Below, one piece after another: positions 30,124 through 39,900 of a stretch of 64,000 nt of DNA (position 1 is its first letter; each line of letters starts with the position of its first letter). This DNA comes from Meghimatium bilineatum (taxonomy: Eukaryota; Mollusca; Gastropoda; Stylommatophora; Philomycidae): assembly GCA_034231615.1 (NCBI GenBank), contig CM067309.1, forward strand, positions 36,793,750 to 36,857,749. Reading direction: 5' to 3'. The notes below the pieces were generated by a model. That model ran no database searches. It was not told where the DNA came from and saw only the letters and a program-made list of their open reading frames with translations. A program made the translations under genes and the position numbers.

Positions 30124-30596
30124 GATCTAAATATCACAATCAAGCTGTAAATCATGACACAGCATATTCATTCTCTGGCATCTATCCTGCTAATATTCAT
30201 GATGTTTATTCTCTGGGTTCTATTCTGCTTCTTCTTCTTCGTTCGTTCTCAAACTCCTGCAGATTAGCAGGATGTAGTCCGGAGAACGGAATGCGTTGTG
30301 TCATGGTTTACAGCATTGCTGCGATATCTGCACCTTTCGGCCTGACACATCCGACTTCAGCATGGCTTTGGGTCACTGACCCTATATGGGATGGGACAGC
30401 CAACTCCATCCCATAACCTCCTTAGTCGCCTTTTACGGCATGCGTGGAAGGTAAACAGTGTTGCTATTCTTTGCTCCCCTTTTGGGCGCCGGCAACACAC
30501 GGGCGTCTATTCTGCTAATATTCATGATGTTTATTCTCTGGGTTCTATTCTGCTAATATTCAGGAGTTTGGGAATGAAAGCAGAAGATCAGACAGA
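30124..30596 (+). mobile_element. Old SINE-B 3' half with tail triplication and a nested SINE-B
   Basis: After the core (30124-30165) a 38-bp segment, ATGATGTTTATTCTCTGGGT, TCTATTCTGCTAATATTC, is present in two to three copies around the nested element. The normal tail, CAGGAGTTTGGGAATGAAAG, CAGAAG, then follows. Confidence 0.75.
30230..30505 (-). mobile_element. SINE-B nested, 11-bp TSD
   Basis: TCTATTCTGCT at 30219-30229 and 30506-30516. Young full-length reverse copy from (CTT)n to GGCAACACACGGGCG. Confidence 0.93.
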
Positions 30597-30843
30597 CACA
30601 AGTCTGTGTGAGGAAGACAAGCAGAGTGTAGAAAACATTATTCATGACTGTTGACTTCACGAAATGAATATCGGAAACATGGCTCTCCCGAACTATCGAA
30701 AGAAAAAACTGGCAATGTGAAAACCCAGAGAGTGTCAACTTTCTAACGGAGATCACTTTTGACATAAACGAACAAAGAAATTTGTAATGATTTATCATTA
30801 TAAATAAATGATCTTTAAAAGATGTTGTCTCTTCCGTGTACAG

Positions 30844-30924
30844 GAAGAGCTTGAGGTCTTAAAGTCAATCTATGATGGTGACGATGCATTTAAACAGATG
30901 AGCGACTCCATATTTCATTATAAG
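30844..30924 (+). CDS. RWDD4: RWDD4 coding exon a (start of RWD domain)
   Basis: The acceptor follows a pyrimidine-rich stretch ending TGTACAG at 30843, and the donor GTAGAA begins at 30925. The exon has 27 codons, phase 0, running from EELEVLKSIY to SIFHYK. The open frame extends upstream to an ATG at 30808 (MIFKRCCLFRVQ), but that stretch looks like the polypyrimidine tract and not coding sequence. The true start is probably in an earlier short exon. Confidence 0.9.
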
Positions 30925-33900
30925 GTAGAATTTTTATTCTTTCATTACATTGTTAGTTATCTTATTTTTAAAAGTAATCTGTGCTCGCTTTTTAATGCAG
31001 TAATTCTTGATTAGAAACAAGCATCACAGCACTGGGGGCATTCCCATATATGGTCTGCTTGTTTCGTCAGTCATCTAATAGTGTATAAGCTCAGTGTCCC
31101 AGTCAGTTGCTGATTAAACGTTCTTCTGATCTTTCTGGAGAGGGAACACTTTCTCCCATCGCCTCTAGTCACTCCCATTTCTATCATTCCCTGAATATGT
31201 ACATTGTTTCGTTCAACCTCCTCCTCGGCTTCTCGTAGGGTATCCATAACTGCTCTAATCAATTCAATCATGTCTCTTCTTATCTCGGAAAAAATCAGAA
31301 ACTCAGATATTATAAACACATTGAAGATTCCAGAGTGTTGGTTACTAAACACAATAACAAAAAGAAAACTACGCCTGTTTGGTCATATAAAGAGACACAA
31401 CTGTTTAGAAAGACAAATAATGGAGGAAAGAGTACCAGAGAAGAGAAAGGGCAGACCAAGAAGATGATGGACTGATAACATTAAAGATTACATGAATTAA
31501 TCACTAGAAAATGCAAGCCGCATTGCCCAAGACAGAGAGAGGTTCAGAGAGTTCATTGGGAAGACAACATTCTGGAAGGAATACAATCATGACAAAACCT
31601 TGTTTCTCTGTGGCGATGATGATGATGATGATGAATCCCATCTCTGGGCACAAAGTATTGACAGCAAACCCCTGACTTTATTCATTCTATTAGTGAAATT
31701 AGTTCACGTACACATGCATATATCACAGAATGGCAGCAAAAACTACTTAATGAATTGTCTTACCAGTATAGGGTAACCAGGCATTTGATACCCTCTCAAT
31801 GTGGAATACCAGGAAATAAAAAAGCAGACCAACTGGCTAAAGATGGTGCTGCAGAAAATGCAAGAGATGAACCAGATATACCAATCGCCTACCATCAGAA
31901 AAAACAGATGATCAAGTCAATAAGAAAGCTACAAACACCAACACAAGATGACTATTGCATTATGAACAGATCAGAACAAGTTGTAATTCTACGCCTCAGA
32001 ACAGGATACAACCGACTCCGCAGTCACATGTAGACTAAGTTCAAGATTGGTAACTTGGCCATGTGGACAGGCAGCACAGAATGCCAAACATTTACTTCTA
32101 GAGTGTTCTGAGCATGAAACACTGAGGCAGACATATTGGCAGAGGAAACAACACTGGAATCAAATCTTTATGCGCCACTATATGAACTACTTCTTCTTCT
32201 TCTTTCATTCGCTAAGTATGAACTACAAAAGACTGAGTTTTATTCAGGAGAGAATTACAGATATAGATATGTTTCAAGTGAACAAAAGAAGAAGAAGAAT
32301 AACTCAATGGTTTTGGATCAAAGAGCATGAGCCAATGGGCTGCTAGATCAGAAACTAACCAACAATCATTAATTAATGGGTGGTTGGTTTATTGCTGATC
32401 CAGCGGGCCAGCAATTAATTAATAATTAACATAAAATAATTTGATTGATTGAAATCACTTCCTCGTGTTAACATATTGTGTCAGACATTTCATCTCACAT
32501 TTTTTTTGTATCTGCCAGTTTGGAGAAGATGGTAACAATAAATCTTTCATTGTTGAAATTTCCTGGCCAAGTAACTATCCAGAAGAACTTCCTGTAATAA
32601 ATATGGAACTTTTCTACAATAAACATTTGTAAGTACCTGGTCACTTGAGCTGCTTTTCTTCTTCTTCTGCGTTCGTTGTCAAACTCCTTCAGATTAGAAG
32701 GATGTAGTCTGGAGAGCAGAATGTGTTGTGTCACTGTACATAAGTAGAACACAAGTTGTGATGAGTTTTACACAGAACGAACAGATTATCGGACTATTGG
32801 TTAGAAAAAATACAAATAACATGACAGTATACAAGACATTTTCAACATTTCAACCATACGGTTTTTTTCAACACAATACAAAACAATAAAAACCGTAAAA
32901 GTAATAGCACTATCACAAAGGCATTAGATGGCAGACATTGGACAGCAGAGACGTCCAAGGTAACGGAGATGTATGTGTCTTGGTTTGAAGTTTTGTTGTG
33001 GTTTTGGGACCTTTGCGCCGACACATACAACCTGAACACTTCCTTTGGGTCACTTTTACCCTACATGGAATGGAACACTCAACTCCACCAATACAACCTC
33101 TTTAGTACTTTTACGACATGCATGAAAAGTAAACAGTTGCTATTCTTTACTCCCCTTTCAGCCTGGCAATTCATGGATGGAGCTGCTTTTAAATAAATAA
33201 TAGGCCTCGGTGACAGTGGGGTTAGTGAAACAGTCAAATAGTCATAACTCAAGCGTACTTGGTCGTTTTTTGAAGTGTGTGTAATTTGTACCTCTCCTGT
33301 AGCTCGGGTAAGGTTGCTAAAATAAAAATATGGTGTCATAAGAATATTCGAAAAGCAATGTCCAATAATATACTGTATGTGTTTTGTCAGGGCATGAAAT
33401 AAGAGCAAAGAATAGCAATGGTGTGACCTGTCATGCATATCATAAGTGATGATTAAGGAGGTATGACTATAGGGTTGGCTGTTCTATCCTATTAAGGTCA
33501 AAGTAACCCAATGCCATGATGAAGCCGAGTGTATCATTTCGAAAGATTATCACAGCCAAACTGTAAACCATGTCATAATATATTCCATTCTCCAGACTAT
33601 TTTCTGCTAACCAGTAAGAGTTAAATAGTTTGGACAGTGATGGATTTTTGTGTTTCATTGCAACTTTTCTTTATGTTTTTTGTTTGTTTATTATAACCCT
33701 TAAGAACCTATACCGCAGAAAAATACTGGTGCCTTATAATCCTATATGGCTGACATACATTTGTTTTCAATCTGTTAGTTCTGAGATATTAAATATAGTT
33801 ATCTCCCCTATTGAATTCGACACAAGGAGAAAGTATTGGTGCACAATTTGTACAATTTTGATGTTTGGTTTGTTGGTTGTTTGCTGATCCAGTGGTCCAT

Positions 33901-36900
33901 GGGCTCATGCCCTTTGACCTAATGTCATTAAATGGCATTATATTGCTGGGAAGACTGTGGATTTTCTGCCCACCCCGGGACAGAGCCAGAGAATAACTAT
34001 CACACCTCAAGGAAGGTAGGTTTCAACCTATGCACTGCTCCTAGCCACTGTAGCCAAGATAGGGTTCACTGTGCTCATTCCCCGCCACCAATTGACTACT
34101 GGTTATGCTGAAATTCTCTATTACTCCAGGCATGCAACCAAATGTTCAAGTCAAAAGGATTGTCACATCCTGAGTCACTGTGTCCCTATGATGGGTTTCA
34201 GCCATAGGAAAAAACAGTGCTGTCAGTTTCCTCCTCCCCAGTGCTGCACAGTACATCTCAGGCTCCCTCCCAACCACATACATATTCATGTAAACATGAA
34301 ACACATTTCAACAACAAAATAAAGCATAATTGTATAGATGACGTGCCATGAAGCTTCTCTAAGACGATAACCTCAATATAACGGCATATCATCCACTAAG
34401 GTTTTCTGTTGCATGGGTGGTATGTCTAGTGGGCCATTGGTGAGACCCACAGACGCAACCACATGCGTATACAATTTCGAAGTTCAAACAAGCATATTTT
34501 GAATAAAAATGAGCAACCGAGACAGGTAAAACAGAATATGTTTGATAAGTCATACGTTGATTAAGATAAATATCTGTCAGATATTGAAATATGGAGTGCA
34601 AATGATGATTTAGTTGTCCCTGCAATTATTTCACAGACAGTAGGTAAATGATGGTGCTAATGTGCATAATAGCGCTAGTATAAGTGACTTAAATACACGT
34701 GAGGAGGACACTGCTCACATTGAATGAAGATTTGATTGTAACTGAACTGGGTGCGCCCATTCATCATCAGTGTACTGAAAGTGGGATATAGAATATCCAG
34801 ACAAAACATCTGATGAGTTGTTTGATGCCTGTGGGGAGATATGTTCTAACTATGAAGCTGAAATAACAGCACTAGAAATTGCCTTGTACCACCTGAAGAC
34901 CATATTTGATGCCTTCCCATCAAAAGTCCAAAACATTGTTATTTTTACAGACTCTATGTCTGCGCTCCAAGCATTGGAATGTGATGGACATTGTAAACCC
35001 GAGCTAGCTGAAATATACCACCATGCAAACCAGCTGCTCACATCTTATGATGTCAACATTGTTATGCAGTGGATTACTGGCCATTCAAACACACCTGGTA
35101 ATGATAAGGCAGACAGACTAGCAAAGAGGGGAGCACAACAAGAACAGCCTTATACAGAAACAGCAATGCACACAGTTAAAATGATTCTGAAATCTGTGAA
35201 CAAAGAAAATTGGATGAACAGATGGGCCATAGGAAACACTGGGAGGGAAATCTATAAATATATGACCAGCCCAAATCCTAAAGACAATATCAACCTCCTG
35301 GAAAGAAAAGACCAGAGTATCATATTCCGACTGCGCACACAACATGTACAGCTTAACAATCACCTGAACAGAATACAACCACAACACACTCCAGGGTGCC
35401 GGCTGTGCACTCATCCATATGAAACTGTTGACCACCACCTTTTTGAATGTCCAGCGCTGGATGACATCAGGAAAATGCTTCTCCCTCCAGGGCCAGATAA
35501 ATGGAACACATTATATGGAACAAAACAACAACTCACAAACACATGCATATATCACACAATGGCATTGGGTCAAAGGGCATGAGCCCATGGACCACTGGAT
35601 CAGCAACCAACCAACCAACCTACTGAAAGTGGGCTATTTCTTTCAATGTATTACAAATTACTTCACTTTTTAGCAAAACAAACTCACATACTAACAAAAT
35701 ACCGGCCCTGCATTAACAAAAATAAAAACAGACTATCACTAAGAAGGCAGACAGAAGACCACCGAACATTGCTCTGCCTATATTGTTGAACTATTCTCAA
35801 ACTCCTGCTGGATCTCCCTTGTAGCAGGACCATAGTCATACTATATTTCCAGTAAGATGTAGTCCAGAGAATGGAAATACGTTGTGTTGCCGTTTTATTT
35901 GCGCCAATGGCTCAACACATCCATCTTCTGCAGGATGGAATGTTTTGACAAATTTCATGACTTTTAGTAGTGAGTCAAAGTGAATGTCTTGCAAATTTTC
36001 TGTGTGAAGTAGGTCAGATGTACTCCTCAAATAAGGTCCCGATGACATACTTTTTGCACACATTTGTAAAATTGTAGACACACATCTATTCATACAAGGC
36101 ATACTCGCTGCTGTTAGAATATCTTTGCAAAGTAATACAGTTACCAGTAAATATCAGACAAGCACCCAATTTTCTTTCTTCAAAATTAATTCAGGACTTT
36201 AAGGACTTAAATTCAGTTTAAATTTAAGGACTACACAAAATATTCAGTTTGGATTTCAGTTTTAAATAAATGAATTTTGTTAAAGTTTGATCTTGCAGTT
36301 ATGTCTGTTGCTAAAGTTATACATAATTAACATATGTCCACAGACTGGCTGAAGTCAAGGAGTCTATCAAAGATAGTCTTTTACAACAGGTAAGTTAGGT
36401 CAAGGAGTCTATAAAAGATAGAATTAAAGATATCTTTACGACGAGTAAGTTAGGTCAAGGAGTCTATCAAATATAGTCTTTTACAACAGATTTCTTCTTC
36501 TTTCGTTCACTTGAAACATGTCTATATCTGTAATTCTGTCTCCTTAATAAAACTCACTGTCTTTTGTAGTTCATACAGTGTCCCATAGAGCTTTGTTTCC
36601 AGTGTTCCCTCTGGCCAATATGTCTGCCTCAGCATTTCATGCTCAGAACACTCTTGAAGTATATGTTTGGCACTCTGTGCTGCCTGTCCACATGTACACA
36701 TGGCCGTGTTGCCAATCTTGAACTTTGTATACATGTGACTGCGGAGTCGGTTTTGTCCTGTTCTGAGACGTAGAATTATAACTTGTTCTGATTTACAACA
36801 GATGAGGTAAAGAACTCTATAAAAAAAATAGCCTTTTACAGCAGGTGAGGTCAAGAAGTCTATCAGATATAGCCTTTTTAACCATTAATGCCAGTGTGTT

Positions 36901-39900
36901 GTCTAGCTTGAAAGTGGCGCAGAGAATCGTGACACTGTTACTTTCCATGCAAGTTGTAAGAGGTGGCCAAGGAGGTTTTGGAAGTGGAACTGACTGTCCC
37001 ATCCCTTATTAGGTCAAAGTGACCCAGCAGGCATGCTGAAGTCGGATAGGTCAGGCTGAAGGATGCAGATATCGCAGCTGTGCTGTAAACCATGACACAA
37101 TGCATTCTGTCCTTCGAACTACATCCTGCTAATCTGCAAACACAGAAGAAGAGCAACAGGTAAGTTAGATCATTAATGTTAAATCAGTGCTGTTGTATGC
37201 CTCAGAAACATGGAGCACAACAGAAGGGACGTCCAGAAAACTACAAATATTCATCAATAAATACTTGTCGTAGAAAAGATGATTTGAAATGGCTATGATA
37301 GAGCCCACCAATGGAAAGGTTTGAAATGGCTATGGGCTGTCCCATCCCATATAGGGCCAGTGACCCAAAGCCATGCTGAAGTTGGATGTTTCAGGCCGAA
37401 AGGCGCAGATATTGCTGAAATGCTGTAAACCATGACACAACACATTCTGTTCTCCGGACTACATCCTGCTAATTTGTAGGAGTTTGAGAACGAACGAAGA
37501 AGAAGAAGAAGAAACAGAGTAGATTTCCTTTCTCTGTTCATTCTTAAACTCCTGCAGATTAGCAGGAAGTAGTCTGAAGAACAAAATGCATAGTGTTATG
37601 AATTTCAGTTTGGCCGTGATTTGTGCCTTTCAGCCTGACACATCCGACTTCAGAATGGCTTCTGGTCACTTTTGACCCTGTATGAGATGGAACAGCAACC
37701 CCCCCCCCCCCATCCTCTTTAGTTATCTTCTACGAAATGTCCCACCCATTCCAGGGACCATAGACCAGAGTTGAGTTGCTGTGGAGACCTCTAACAGGAA
37801 AGGGTACCTGATAGAATAGCTGAAGCTAATGACTGCAACTTTGGATGCTGTGGAAAGGTAGAAAAGTCACAAACTCCTAGAATATAATCCCTCTGAGTAG
37901 GAGACCTTCTTCTCAAAGCTAGGCACTCTGCCGAAAGTTAGATTTGTAGTTATGAATTAAAGCTTTGGAGAAATAACTCATGGCATGCAGGAAGTAAGAG
38001 CTAATTGCCCACACATTCCCAGGGGTTTGGCTTCTTTGATATCTAATTGATTGACTATACTACAATGATGTAGGCTGTCACTGGCAGCACAACTTCGGGT
38101 TGCTGGTAGTGTATCGTTTACAGGATATTGTGATGAACCTAGCATTTTTTGGTTGTACTGATTTTCTAGGCAATATAGATACACTGAGTAGGTTGCCATT
38201 TCATTCTGAACAGTCCAGAGACACAATTACTGTAGGCTAGGAGAATAATAGGAATTTGGTCAGCCATGGTTTAGAAATTGCATATGATGTCCATTCTATA
38301 AACTGCAACATCCTGCTGGAAATCTAGTAGAGTCATTGTCCTGATGCAAGAGAAATCCAGCGGGAGTTTGAGAACATACTCTAAAAGAACAAAAGCCTTA
38401 TAAATCCATCTTTCACTTGCTCTATATCATGGTATATTTATTTAATTTGTTCTCAAACTCCCATAGCAGGACAATGGTCCTACAAGATTTCTAGCAGGAT
38501 GTAGCCCAGAGAACAGAAATGCATTGTGTCGCCGTTTTATTTGTGCCAATGTCCCAACACAACCAACTTCATCAATAGCATTCCATTATTCAGTCTGTGT
38601 CCTACCAGCTGACAAGAATTTGAGAATAAAAGCAGAAGACAATTAGAAATAGTGGATTCTATCCTCAGCTTCTGAACTTTTTGTTCTCAACAATAAGAAC
38701 TTGTCATTATCGCTTGCATATTTTATTATACATTCTTGACATTTCCAGTAGCTTCAGAATAAATTTCTTAAACCAAGAGCATATTCTCACATTTTATATT
38801 TCTTCTTCTTCAGCGTTCATTCTCAAACTCCCACTGGATCTCCCTTGTAGCAGGACCATGGTCATACTAGATTTCCAGCAGAATGTAGTCCAGAGAATGG
38901 AAATGTGTTGTGTCGCTGTTTTAGTTGTGCCCGACACATCTGTCTTCTGCTGACATTTTATTTAAAAAAAGTATTGTTGCTAATTTGACTACAATTATTT
39001 TTCTTTCTTTAGGCTACAGACTTAATTGGTATGTCCATGACTTTTTCCTTGTTTGAGTGGGTCAAGGATAATCTGGATACTTTGGTCACTGACCAGCCGG
39101 ACACCCCTCAGATACAGCCTGTGAGTTAAAGAAACATTTCTTGCCTTGTTGATATATCTGTTTATGTTTGAGATTTGAAAGATTGCAGTGAGATGAAACC
39201 ACCACACAACTATTGGTCATGAGATTAATGAAATACTTCTAATTGTGACGTTGACATTTCTTTTTCAGCGTTCATTCTCAAACTCTCGCTAGATCTCCCT
39301 TGTAGCAGGGCCATGGTGCTATTAGATTTCCAGCGGGATGTAGTCCAGAGAATGTAAATGCGTTGTGTCACCACTTTATTTGCGCCAATGGCTTGCCACA
39401 TCTGTCTTTGGCGGACATTGGCATTTACAAAAATTGAGGTTGTAGGTACTTCAAGTCTTTTGGGTTTTACCGGGAATTAAGTTTTACCGTTCATAGATTG
39501 ATATGAACAAATATAGTTGACTATACCAAACAGACCGGGTAGCCGAGGTAGCTTAATGGTTAGTATGCTGACCGCCCGTGTTGTTGGGGCCCGAAAGAAT
39601 AGCAACACTGTTTACCTTCCATGCATGTCAGATGAGGCGACTAAGGATGTTATGGGATGGAGTTGGCTGTCCCATCCCATATAGGGTCAGTGACCCAAAG
39701 CCATGCTGAAGTCGGATGTGTCAGACCGAAAGGCGCAGATATCGCAGTAATGCTGTAAACCATGACACAACTCATTCCGCTCTCCGGACTATATCCTGAT
39801 GATATGCAGGAGTTTGAGAACGAACGCAGAAGAAGAAGAAGTATGCTGACCTTATATGAATTCTAAAACTTCCACCGATTCTCTCCTGTAGCAGGATAAT

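Larger units (their letters stand above)
36344..36883 (+). repeat. Tandem array made of RWDD4 exon c plus its donor
   Basis: The founder unit is the exon from GTCAAGG (36354) to CAG, plus GTAAGTTAG; 45 bp. Copies: founder 36354-36398, 36399-36453 (55 bp, diverged), 36454-36489 (12 codons intact, VKESIKYSLLQQ), then after a LINE insertion 36804-36843 and 36844-36883. A possible tail piece GCAACAGGTAAGTTAGATCA is at 37153. Confidence 0.85.

Noticed and set aside
34818..35582. A 254-codon frame as a host RNase H gene
   Set aside because: It ends in a LINE-type Cys/His C-terminus with a repeated 3' tail found at several other sites, so it is a retrotransposon remnant.
39540..39583. A tRNA gene
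   Set aside because: Only an A-box-like half without paired acceptor stem or B box; the same holds for 54485-54540 and 44455-44490.
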